Made by a program: the position numbers and the translations under genes
Source: an archaeon
Lineage (GTDB): Archaea > Asgardarchaeota > Hermodarchaeia > Hermodarchaeales > Hermodarchaeaceae
Length of the DNA: 11,526 bases
Assembly: GCA_016550405.1 (NCBI GenBank)
Contig: JABXGX010000176.1
Coordinates: forward strand, 1-11,526
Direction of reading: 5' to 3'
The notes under the pieces: model-generated
The model's database searches: none
The model's input: the letters and a program-made list of their open reading frames with translations, nothing else
Told to the model about the DNA's origin: nothing
In this document: one piece after another, positions 5,220 through 11,526 of the stretch
How the letters are laid out: each line of letters begins with the position of its first letter
Position numbering within the stretch: position 1 is the stretch's first letter

Positions 5220-5849
5220 TTATTTTCCGAGTGAGTTTTGCAACGAGGTAATTCCAGCTAGTAGCCGGCGATTTTCAATTGCGGTAGTGAGATCTGCACG
5301 TGTTCGTTCTATAAGACTTCGAGCAACATCTGTTTTCCTCCGAATTCCAGGTGTTAGACCACGTGGAAAATCAAAGGTCATCAGGACTTCGTGAATTTGT
5401 TCCATTTGGCTAAATGCTCTTTTAGCTTCGTCCAGATTATCTTGAGTTAGAGAATCGATAGAATACCTACGAAGTTCGCCTACAAGATCTCCAAGTCCTT
5501 GAAGATAACCAATGTCACTAACACCGATTTTTTCTGGGTTCGGTAACTCTTCCTTAAGGCGAAACGCTAAAAACAGTGCAGCCTCAGCAACTTCACCTTC
5601 AGCGTCATTAACAAGTCCAATTACAGGAAGTTGATTCAGTCTTTCAAGATGCTTCTGTGTGGCTTTCAACATAGACTGAGCGGCTTTTATTGAAGTTCTA
5701 GCCTTCTTCATTTCGTTTTGGTGAATTGCAGAAATTGCTTCTCGAGTTTCCTTAAGCACCTTGTGCATCTCATTGATTAGTAAATCTCGTGATGTATTTT
5801 GGATTGCAAGATTAGCGTAAATCGCGTCGCCGATTGATTTGAGGGGCAT
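5220..5849 (-). CDS. Translin / TRAX family protein
   Basis: A 209-residue, largely helical protein of the translin family. Eukaryotic translin and TRAX form the C3PO RNase, and archaeal homologues form octameric shells able to cut RNA. Visible features are a helical N-terminal half, VNDAEGEVAEAALFLAFRL at 80-98 with acidic residues E84, E86 and E89 where TRAX has catalytic acids, GYLQGLGDLVGELRR at 114-128, and the C-terminal signature GIRRKTDVARSLIERTRADL at 168-187. GGAG lies about nine bases before the ATG. It is the first gene of the operon with nfi and ribK, and divergent from taw1. Whether the archaeal protein acts on tRNA fragments, single-stranded DNA or something else cannot be read from sequence. 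Confidence 0.85.
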   Translation of the reverse strand: MPLKSIGDAIYANLAIQNTSRDLLINEMHKVLKETREAISAIHQNEMKKARTSIKAAQSMLKATQKHLERLNQLPVIGLVNDAEGEVAEAALFLAFRLKEELPNPEKIGVSDIGYLQGLGDLVGELRRYSIDSLTQDNLDEAKRAFSQMEQIHEVLMTFDFPRGLTPGIRRKTDVARSLIERTRADLTTAIENRRLLAGITSLQNSLGK

Positions 5850-5903
5850 GGTTAAGAGCTCCTTCTCTAAGATTCGGTTCTGTGTTGGTGCTGTGAAAAC
5901 AGA

Positions 5904-5912
5904 ATACTTAAA
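5904..5912. promoter_or_regulatory. TATA-like element between translin and taw1
   Basis: ATACTTAAA on the plus strand (TTTAAGTAT on the minus strand) is the only good TATA candidate between the divergent genes. For taw1 it predicts a transcript start near 5931-5937, downstream of the TTG at 5916, which favours GTG 5946 as start. On the minus strand it would give translin a leader of roughly 30 bases. Confidence 0.4.
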
Positions 5913-5945
5913 TGATTGGCTCTGAGTGAATCCTCGGTTGGTCTT

Positions 5946-6872
5946 GTGGTTTCTTCTGATTTAGCCAAAATTTATCGTCGGCAACGTTATCGATTCATTG
6001 GTAGAAATAGTGTTCTAAAGAAATGCCACCACCTCCACAAAGCGTTGACCCAGCAACGACCATGTTATAAACAGACCTTCTATGGCACAATCACCACTCA
6101 TAGATGCATGCAATTATCACCCACTCTTCAATGCAATCAATCCTGCCTATTCTGCTGGCGCTCTATGCCAGGAGATGAAGGCTACCCCAACCAGTTACAC
6201 ATGGAAATCCCAGATAATCCTGAAGAAATTCTGGATAATGCAATAATTGAACAACGTAAAATTTTGGATGGCTATAACCCGGTTTGCCATCCCAAAGTGC
6301 TCCCGAAGATGTATGAAGAAGCACGGGATCCCAAACATGTGGCTATTAGTCTTGTTGGCGAACCAACAGGATATGAACGTCTTTCAGATTTAATTCAAGA
6401 ATGCAAGCAGCGTGGTTGGACAAGTTTTCTAGTTAGTAATGGGACAAATCCGCAAGTGCTTCAAGAAATCCAAGAACCGACTCAGTTATACATCTCTTTT
6501 GTGGCTCCTGATAAGAAAACACACCAAACACTTTGTCGCCCTTCTATTCCTAGGGCTTGGGACCGCCTCCAAGAGTCGCTAAGCCTTCTTTCAACGTTTT
6601 CCTGTCCTAGTGTAGTGCGAATGACGCTTGTTGCTGGACGTAACATGCACAGTGTTTCTCGCTATGCAAAAATCCTCGATGCATCTGAAACAGATTTCAT
6701 TGAATGTAAGGCCTACATGCATGTTGGCGGAAGTATGCAACGCTTATCTCGGGAGAACATGCCCAGTATGAAAGAAATCCGAGATTTTGCAGAAAGGCTA
6801 TCTGATGAATCGGAGTATACGATGGCTAACGAGGATACGGCTAGCAGGGTCGTACTATTAATGAAGACCTAA
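5946..6872 (+). CDS. taw1: tRNA 4-demethylwyosine synthase (radical SAM)
   Basis: Taw1/TYW1 builds the tricyclic base imG-14 on m1G37 of tRNA-Phe from pyruvate by radical SAM chemistry, the second step of wyosine synthesis after Trm5. Counting from GTG 5946 (308 residues), the radical SAM cluster is C63-x3-C67-x2-C70 (CNQSCLFCW) and the second cluster cysteines are C27, C40 and C54. This is almost the same numbering as I recall for Methanocaldococcus jannaschii TYW1 (26, 39, 52 and 62, 66, 69), which supports this start over TTG 5916. Other family blocks are AISLVGEPTGY, FLVSNGTNP, YISFVAPDK and ECKAYMHVGGS. It is divergent from translin, and its stop is 11 bases from the end of convergent psmB. 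Confidence 0.92.
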   Translation: MVSSDLAKIYRRQRYRFIGRNSVLKKCHHLHKALTQQRPCYKQTFYGTITTHRCMQLSPTLQCNQSCLFCWRSMPGDEGYPNQLHMEIPDNPEEILDNAIIEQRKILDGYNPVCHPKVLPKMYEEARDPKHVAISLVGEPTGYERLSDLIQECKQRGWTSFLVSNGTNPQVLQEIQEPTQLYISFVAPDKKTHQTLCRPSIPRAWDRLQESLSLLSTFSCPSVVRMTLVAGRNMHSVSRYAKILDASETDFIECKAYMHVGGSMQRLSRENMPSMKEIRDFAERLSDESEYTMANEDTASRVVLLMKT

Positions 6873-6883
6873 TTTTTTGTGTC

Positions 6884-7501
6884 CTATTCAGCTAATGGAA
6901 TGTGTTTTGATTCCATACCCTTTGTTGTAACAACAAGAAGATCGATTCCGTCGCCGGACATGGCATCACGCCGCGTAGCAGACCGAATTGATTTCACAGC
7001 GAGTTCCATTGCTTCTTCTTTTGTTAGATTATCACGGTAATTCGCTTCAAGCACTCCTAGCACTAGCGAGGTAGCAGTGCCTACCGCTGCGTATTTCTCT
7101 TCAATAAGTGAGCCTGCAAGATCAAGGCTGTAAAGATGAGAGCCCGTTTGGTCAACGCCTCCAATTAGTGTCTGTGTGAGATAAGGCATGTATTTTCGGC
7201 TGAACAAGATGTTGGAGAGAAGCTGGGCTGCGGCGTTGACGGTGATAGGTCTCCGATTTTCAAGTTCGAAGAGGCTGGATTCAGCAGTGAGGAATGAGGA
7301 AAGCATTTGGTAATCACCACTAACTCCAGCACTGCCTACGATGATATTATCGGTTATGGAGAATACTTTCTTACCTGTTTTACTTACGACGGTATAACCC
7401 CAGAGTACCCGTTTCTCAGCTCCGATGACTATACCATTCTCGAAAGTTATGCCAACGGTAGCTGCACCGAAGAAAGGCGTTAAATCAGATTGACTGCACA
7501 T
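6884..7501 (-). CDS. psmB: 20S proteasome beta subunit lacking the catalytic threonine
   Basis: A 205-residue beta-type subunit of the 20S core. A short propeptide (residues 1-12, ending FFG) precedes the mature start. Active beta subunits read G-T-T-T-V-G there; this one reads G12-A13-A14-T15-V16-G17, so mature positions 1 and 2 are both Ala. The register is fixed by Glu29 and Lys45, which fall at mature 17 and 33 as in Thermoplasma, and by RRDAMSGDG, which keeps the Asp and Ser of the active site. Without Thr1 the subunit should neither self-process nor cleave peptides. Sulfolobales have a comparable pair, one catalytic and one non-catalytic beta subunit, so an active paralogue is expected elsewhere. 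GAGAAGG lies nine bases before the ATG. Confidence 0.9.
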   Translation of the reverse strand: MCSQSDLTPFFGAATVGITFENGIVIGAEKRVLWGYTVVSKTGKKVFSITDNIIVGSAGVSGDYQMLSSFLTAESSLFELENRRPITVNAAAQLLSNILFSRKYMPYLTQTLIGGVDQTGSHLYSLDLAGSLIEEKYAAVGTATSLVLGVLEANYRDNLTKEEAMELAVKSIRSATRRDAMSGDGIDLLVVTTKGMESKHIPLAE

Positions 7502-7535
7502 TTTCTTTTACCTTCTCAGCTAACGTAGGAAAGCA

Positions 7536-7546
7536 GTTAAAAAATC
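7536..7546. promoter_or_regulatory. Shared AT-rich promoter element, psmB / nog1
   Basis: GTTAAAAAATC (GATTTTTTAAC on the minus strand) lies almost midway in the 81-base gap, about 40 bases from each start codon. It fits a TATA box in either direction, with short leaders carrying GAGAAGG (psmB) and GAGG (nog1, 7575-7578). Confidence 0.35.
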
Positions 7547-7582
7547 TTTGTGACTTGCTTCACGTTAGAGTTGTGAGGTCAA

Positions 7583-8620
7583 GTGAACCCCTTTACTGGT
7601 TTAAAGTATATTCCTAACACCAAAGAGTTACTCGATGTTGCCTTCGCTCGAGCTGCTAAGGTATCACTCCCCAAATCAAAGAAGGCTCCATACATACGGG
7701 CACGAGAAAAGGAAATTGCTAAACTTAACAAGGTTGACGACATACTCGCAACTAGGTTAGAAGAGGTTGTCAAGCGATTCCCGAATTTTGATAACATAGA
7801 TCCATTTTATCGATCATTAGCAGATACCGTTGTAACAATAGATGATATTCGGCAGGCTTTAGCCTCTGTAACTTCGGCAGTTCGCATCATAAAAGGGATT
7901 ATCCGTGATGCTAATCGAAATTTACGAAAAGCCATGACTTCTGCGGAAGCGCGTAAACTAAGAAGTGCAGCCTATGGGCGGATTTCCTCAGTAATGCGAA
8001 AAATCGATGCGCGCTTGATTACTATTCGAAAGGCAGCCTTAGAGTACCGCCGTTTTCCATCAATTAATTTGCAGCTCCCTGTAGTTGTGATTGCAGGATT
8101 TCCTAATGTGGGAAAAAGTTCACTTGTCACTCTGATGTCTACAGCTACCCCGGAAGTTGCAGAATACCCATTTACAACAAAGAAAATAAGTGTAGGGCAT
8201 ATTCACTTCGACACCATCGAAGGCCAAATCCTAGATGTACCTGGATTACTTGACCGCCCTATGAAAGAAAGGAACCCAATTGAACAACGCGCAATAGCTG
8301 CGATTCAATACCTTGCAGATGTGATTATCTTTCTAATTGACCCCACCTTAACATGTGGCTATGAGATTACCCCTCAAGTAGGATTACTTAATGAAATCCG
8401 CAAATCGTTTCCAGAGGTCGAAATATTTCCGGTTATCAACAAAATGGATATCGCATCACCGGAAGAGGTTCAGCGTGCAAAGAATCTGATCGAAGAAGCT
8501 ACAGTTCCGATAATTAGCGCGTTAACCGAAGAAGGTGTTGATCAAATATTACGAGGAGTAATTGGGAAGTCAACGAAAGTTACTGAGAAATTGCATCTCC
8601 TTCAAAACCAATCCCCTTAA
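7583..8620 (+). CDS. nog1: NOG1-family GTPase, archaeal form
   Basis: A GTPase of the Obg/NOG1 group. Eukaryotic Nog1 acts in 60S subunit assembly, and a role in large-subunit biogenesis is presumed in archaea. The 345-residue protein has the NOG1 N-terminal helical domain (NPFTGLKYIPNTKELLDVAF at 2-21) and then the G domain: GFPNVGKSS at 172-180 (G1), YPFTTK at 195-200 (G2), DVPG at 218-221 (G3), NKMD at 286-289 (G4) and SAL at 312-314 (G5). It lacks the long eukaryotic C-terminal extension, as is normal in archaea. The GTG start fits the usual 'MNPF' beginning. Divergent from psmB. The last 41 bases overlap the opposite-strand rtcA. Confidence 0.93.
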   Translation: MNPFTGLKYIPNTKELLDVAFARAAKVSLPKSKKAPYIRAREKEIAKLNKVDDILATRLEEVVKRFPNFDNIDPFYRSLADTVVTIDDIRQALASVTSAVRIIKGIIRDANRNLRKAMTSAEARKLRSAAYGRISSVMRKIDARLITIRKAALEYRRFPSINLQLPVVVIAGFPNVGKSSLVTLMSTATPEVAEYPFTTKKISVGHIHFDTIEGQILDVPGLLDRPMKERNPIEQRAIAAIQYLADVIIFLIDPTLTCGYEITPQVGLLNEIRKSFPEVEIFPVINKMDIASPEEVQRAKNLIEEATVPIISALTEEGVDQILRGVIGKSTKVTEKLHLLQNQSP

Positions 8621-9647
8621 CCTTGATTTTTGATTTAGTACCAAGCTTCCCTTGTACCTCGAACTTTATGTCAAGAAACTGTTCAACTACATGAATGTTT
8701 GTAATTGTATGCATTGTAAGCTTTGAAATTGTGATGGTGGAAGTACCCTTTGCAAGTGCAAGATATGGAATTAGCATATCTGCTTGGAATTGGTCAACTG
8801 AAGCATTTGTAGCCAACTCGTTGAGAAGTGAAAGAGCCGCAGATTCTCCCACTTTTTCTGCCTTTAAACCTCGACGTCCTAATGCATCTGTTCCAATGAT
8901 TCGATTCGGCAAATTTTTTGCTAGGATGGAGATACCACTTCCAGGAGAGTGAGTATGAGGATTATGCTCGATTGAAAATATGTCTACAGAGTAACCACTC
9001 CCAGTAAGTAGACGTTTGGCAGCTTCAGTTTGCCTTTCCGCAACATGCCGGGGAAGTGATCCACAGTGAGATATTCCAGAAAGTATTGGGAGCTGTTTTT
9101 CATCACTTAATGTAAGCGACCGGAGCTTGTTGATGGGCGATAATTGGGTCTTTACATGACCGCCTCCACGAGGATAGTATCCTCGTTTCGAGATTTCAAT
9201 CATCCCATGAAAACCCATTTGTTCAAGTCTGGATAAGAGAACTGTTTTGAGATAATCTATTGGAGGACTCCACGTAACGTTTGTACCACCCGTTAGCTCG
9301 GCAGTTACGGGGTGTTTACAAAATGGGGCTAGAATCATCACCCCTTGTAGAACAAGGCTAATGGCGCCAGCTGTGCCAATATTGACAAATATTGGACCCC
9401 CCTGACGATTTTGAGGAATGAATTCAATCCGTTTTGATCCTTCGTGTGTTCCTTTTACCTGAGCTTTTGTTAACTCTTTTACAGCTAAAATTCCGTGAAG
9501 GTGTTGTGGACGTAGCCCTGGAGTTTTTCGTTTTGCACGTATTTTATCTACAATAAGGTGTTGACCTAAAACTGCAGCAAAAGCTATTGCAGAACGGAGA
9601 ATTTGCCCTCCCCCTTCCAGAACAGACCCATCAATTTCAATGACCAT
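8580..9647 (-). CDS. rtcA: RNA 3'-terminal phosphate cyclase
   Basis: RtcA converts RNA 3'-phosphate to 2',3'-cyclic phosphate through an adenylated histidine intermediate. The 355-residue protein is full length: DGSVLEGGGQILR at 6-18, PGLRPQHLHG near 43-52, GTAGAISLVLQ, LTGGTNV, KRGYYPRGGGHV, and MHTITNIHVVEQFL, in which His313 aligns with the adenylated His309 of E. coli RtcA. Archaeal tRNA splicing leaves 2',3'-cyclic phosphates that RtcB ligates, so RtcA may restore such ends; that link to the interrupted tRNAs here is inference. A TATA element sits about 22 bases before the ATG, so the message is probably leaderless. It overlaps nog1 tail to tail by 41 bases. The eukaryotic paralogue Rcl1 lacks the His and is excluded. 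Confidence 0.94.
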   Translation of the reverse strand: MVIEIDGSVLEGGGQILRSAIAFAAVLGQHLIVDKIRAKRKTPGLRPQHLHGILAVKELTKAQVKGTHEGSKRIEFIPQNRQGGPIFVNIGTAGAISLVLQGVMILAPFCKHPVTAELTGGTNVTWSPPIDYLKTVLLSRLEQMGFHGMIEISKRGYYPRGGGHVKTQLSPINKLRSLTLSDEKQLPILSGISHCGSLPRHVAERQTEAAKRLLTGSGYSVDIFSIEHNPHTHSPGSGISILAKNLPNRIIGTDALGRRGLKAEKVGESAALSLLNELATNASVDQFQADMLIPYLALAKGTSTITISKLTMHTITNIHVVEQFLDIKFEVQGKLGTKSKIKVKGIGFEGDAISQ

Positions 9648-9665
9648 TTTCCGTCACATAAATTG

Positions 9666-9673
9666 CTTTATAG
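9666..9673. promoter_or_regulatory. Single TATA element serving divergent rtcA and ogt
   Basis: CTTTATAG on the plus strand reads CTATAAAG on the minus strand. Its centre is about 23 bases from the rtcA ATG (9647) and 25 bases from the ogt GTG (9695), in a gap of only 47 bases. Both transcripts would then begin at or very near their start codons. No Shine-Dalgarno site is visible for either gene, which fits. Confidence 0.5.
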
Positions 9674-9694
9674 AGGTTGAATTAAAGTGCTTAT

Positions 9695-10279
9695 GTGATA
9701 ACGTTGATTGGAATTGGATTAATCCAACCTAAGGAAAATCACTGGATTGCATTTGCTATAGAGATTAAAAACAATAGCCTTGTAGCCTGTACTTCATCTA
9801 ATCAATCAGAGAATAAGGCAAAGGAAAGTGTGAAAGAAACCCTTCGCCGATTTCGACGACTTCACGAATATGATGAAACCAAATCGGTATCAAAATCCTC
9901 ACAAATTGGTACTCGACTCGCCCAACTTCGTGAAGGAAAAGGCAGACCCTTTTCTCTTAAGGAGATTTCACAAAAAAATTGGTCTCTAGCCCGTCTCTCC
10001 ATCTCAGAGCAATTGCTAAAGGTTCCACGTGGTAAGGTCATTTCATATGGTAACCTTGCTAGATTGAGCAACTCATCACCCAGAGGTGTGGGGTCAGTGA
10101 TGCGGAGTAACCCAGTTCCTTGGGCAGTTCCCTGCCATCGTGTGATTCATTCAGATGGAACCTTAGGTAAGTTGGGTGGAACAATAAGTGGTACCCCAGA
10201 AAAAGCACGGATTTTACGAGCAGAAGGAGTTATTGTAAGGGACACAGGGACCGTTGATCAAAAATCAGTTTTGATTTAG
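9695..10279 (+). CDS. ogt: Methylated-DNA--protein-cysteine methyltransferase (O6-alkylguanine repair)
   Basis: A suicide repair protein that moves the alkyl group from O6-alkylguanine in DNA to its own cysteine. The C-terminal domain (about residues 100-185) is well conserved: VPRGKVISYGNLARL at 110-124 with the flipping-associated Tyr118, SPRGVGSVMRSNP at 128-140 containing the arginine finger and recognition helix, and PCHRVIHSDG from 146 with the acceptor Cys147. The N-terminal domain (about 1-95) is divergent, as is common. The GTG start at 9695 fits a leaderless transcript; the ATG at 9693 meets a stop at once. The next gene, nadM, starts 15 bases after its stop, so they are probably co-transcribed. 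Confidence 0.92.
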   Translation: MITLIGIGLIQPKENHWIAFAIEIKNNSLVACTSSNQSENKAKESVKETLRRFRRLHEYDETKSVSKSSQIGTRLAQLREGKGRPFSLKEISQKNWSLARLSISEQLLKVPRGKVISYGNLARLSNSSPRGVGSVMRSNPVPWAVPCHRVIHSDGTLGKLGGTISGTPEKARILRAEGVIVRDTGTVDQKSVLI

Positions 10280-10294
10280 AAATGGCGATATCCG

Positions 10295-10807
10295 ATGAGG
10301 GAACCGGGTCTTTTCATTGGAAGATTTCAACCATTTCATAATGGTCATCTGTACGCTCTGAAAAAGATTCTAGCAAAGGAAGAGTATGTTTATATTGTCA
10401 TCGGGAGCGCCCAGTCGGGATATACTCCTACAAACCCGTTTACCGCTGCAGAACGTATTATCATGCTTCAACGGGTTCTCAAAGAGCTGGATATTCCATG
10501 CTCTCGTTATCTAATCATACCTGTTCCCGATGTTCACAATTTTACACTTTGGGTAGATCATGTTAAACGGTATGTGCCCCCATTTGGTGTTGTGTATACT
10601 GGATCAGAAACGGGAGCAGCGTTGTTTTCAAAAGAAAATATAATAGTCGAAAAAATTACACTCTTCAAAAAGAAAAGTTACTCTGGAACAGAGATACGAC
10701 GAAGAATCCGTCATGGAGAAGATTGGAAGCCATTAGTACCTGTAGTTGTAGCTGATTTGATTGATGAAGTCGAAGGAACAAAACGAGTTCAGTCTCTTAG
10801 TTGCTAG
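10295..10807 (+). CDS. nadM: Nicotinamide-nucleotide adenylyltransferase (archaeal NadM type)
   Basis: It joins NMN (or nicotinate mononucleotide) and ATP to give NAD(+) or its deamido form. The 170-residue protein starts with GRFQPFHNGH at 9-18, whose HxGH motif binds ATP phosphates. IGSAQSGYTPTNPFTAAER at 36-54 and IPVPDVHNFTLWVDHV at 75-90 are typical of archaeal NadM. SGTEIRRRI at 130-138 is the family 'ISGTxIR' motif. Length is normal. No other start fits: the ATG at 10282 is out of frame. It follows ogt by 15 bases, and its 3' end overlaps the opposite-strand MutS-like gene by 11 bases. Confidence 0.95.
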   Translation: MREPGLFIGRFQPFHNGHLYALKKILAKEEYVYIVIGSAQSGYTPTNPFTAAERIIMLQRVLKELDIPCSRYLIIPVPDVHNFTLWVDHVKRYVPPFGVVYTGSETGAALFSKENIIVEKITLFKKKSYSGTEIRRRIRHGEDWKPLVPVVVADLIDEVEGTKRVQSLSC

Positions 10808-11526
10808 CGTCAGATCCTCGAACGAGCTCAAGTATTCGTTGGAAAATCTTTTGTCTTTGATCCTTGGTTGAGCGGTAAAGCCGTTCTACTATAAGTTCTG
10901 GGGTCGATTTCGCAATTTTACCAAATTGGGGTGAGCGGTTGACAACTAGATTTAATTGAGGGTCTAATCCTGACGCCTCAATCCCATCCACACGTATTGG
11001 CACTCGGGCTAATTCAGTAATATCTTCAGCTAAATGTGACACAAAGATAACACAAGAATTTGGATTCTCGGAAAACAGCTCGAGAACTGCGGCAACAACC
11101 TTTGCTGCAGCCCCGGGTTCAGTGCTTGCTTCCCATTCATCAAAGCAGGCTAATTTTGATGCATCACTAAGAACTATGTTCGCTAAATTATTCAGTGAAG
11201 ACTCAAAAGCCCCAGCAGAGAGCATCCCTGTTGCTTTAGCGTAATAATATAATTCGTCGAATATCCCCACTTCCGCTTTTAATGCTGGAACAAGCATACC
11301 CATCTGTGCGAGTATAGCGACCTGTACTACACATTGTAACAAACAGCTTTTTCCACCACTATTAGCACCAGATAACAAAACGACACGTTCCCCACTGGTC
11401 GCTTCAGGAGCCCAACCGTTTCTTCCAATGACATAAGAAACGGGTACTACTTTCAACTTATCTTGCAGTGCTTCGTGCATCAAGAAAATATTTCGTCCGT
11501 CTTGGAATGAAACCCCTACATTATCG
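10797..11526 (-). CDS. MutS-like ATPase domain protein, 5' part beyond the window
   Basis: The C-terminal ATPase part of a MutS-family protein. The frame is open through 11526 (upstream residues read DNVGVSFQDGRNIFL), so the gene continues to the right and the TTG/ATG near 11480 are internal. Visible motifs are Walker A GANSGGKS (11346-11369), GMLSAGAFESSLNNLANIV matching the MutS 'ST-F-x-E-x-x-x-NIL' signature, Walker B LACFDEWEAST, an EPG turn, and the H-loop VIFVSHLAED. A short C-terminal tail follows, without a Smr domain. Whether a mismatch-recognition domain exists upstream cannot be seen. Many archaea carry MutS-related ATPases without the mismatch domain, so a role in mismatch repair should not be assumed. 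Confidence 0.85.
   Translation of the reverse strand, partial: DNVGVSFQDGRNIFLMHEALQDKLKVVPVSYVIGRNGWAPEATSGERVVLLSGANSGGKSCLLQCVVQVAILAQMGMLVPALKAEVGIFDELYYYAKATGMLSAGAFESSLNNLANIVLSDASKLACFDEWEASTEPGAAAKVVAAVLELFSENPNSCVIFVSHLAEDITELARVPIRVDGIEASGLDPQLNLVVNRSPQFGKIAKSTPELIVERLYRSTKDQRQKIFQRILELVRGSDASN

Noticed and set aside
5182..5394. Plus-strand open frame opposite translin and nfi
   Set aside because: Arg/Ser-rich antisense shadow of two real genes; no start context and no family features.
6884..7501. psmB as bacterial HslV or another Ntn hydrolase, or Thr15 as the nucleophile
   Set aside because: Spacing to Glu29 and Lys45 and the RRDAMSGDG block match archaeal beta subunits and put Thr15 at mature position 3, not 1.
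1..11526. CRISPR array, insertion sequence, prophage or defence system
   Set aside because: No repeated spacers, terminal repeats, transposase, integrase or toxin/nuclease cassettes seen; nearly all bases are accounted for by housekeeping genes.

Overview
The window is a gene-dense stretch of archaeal chromosome, moderately AT-rich by eye. Archaeal markers are an RpoK/Rpb6 RNA polymerase subunit, CTP-dependent riboflavin kinase, archaeal FAD synthase, archaeal NMN adenylyltransferase, the wyosine enzyme Taw1, a proteasome beta subunit, archaeal NOG1, and tRNA genes interrupted by bulge-helix-bulge introns. The lineage cannot be fixed from this sequence. A tRNA intron inside the T-loop and a beta subunit without the catalytic threonine point towards the TACK/Asgard side rather than classical euryarchaea, but that is inference.

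Layout. 1-263 is rpoK, with its frame open to the left edge. 449-2035 is a divergent PaaK/F390-synthetase-like adenylating enzyme. 2054-2153 (minus) is tRNA-Thr(CGT) with one intron, followed by thiL (2231-3229). 3236-3354 (minus) is tRNA-Lys(CTT) with two introns, one in the anticodon loop and one in the T-loop. ribL (3450-3899, plus) runs into ribK (3853-4554, minus). ribK is the last gene of a minus-strand operon translin - nfi - ribK (5849 to 3853). The nfi frame extends upstream of its first ordinary start codon and seems to begin at CTG. taw1 (plus) is divergent from translin. psmB (minus) and nog1 (plus) are divergent. rtcA (minus) converges on nog1 and is divergent from ogt-nadM (plus). 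A MutS-like ATPase (minus) leaves the window on the right.

How the genes relate. RibK makes FMN and RibL converts it to FAD, so the two converging genes complete flavin cofactor synthesis. NadM makes NAD and ThiL makes thiamine diphosphate. Nfi, Ogt and possibly the MutS-like ATPase deal with damaged nucleic acid. Taw1, translin, RtcA and the interrupted tRNAs concern RNA maturation, NOG1 ribosome assembly, and PsmB protein turnover. Promoters, where visible, are short TATA-like elements about 22-30 bases before the start codon, which suggests many leaderless transcripts. Three divergent gene pairs seem to use a single central AT-rich element.

I see no mobile element, CRISPR array, phage gene or obvious new multi-gene system. 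The window is essentially housekeeping. The most unusual items are the doubly interrupted tRNA-Lys, the Thr1-to-Ala proteasome subunit, the CTG-initiated endonuclease V, and the antisense overlap between the two flavin cofactor genes.
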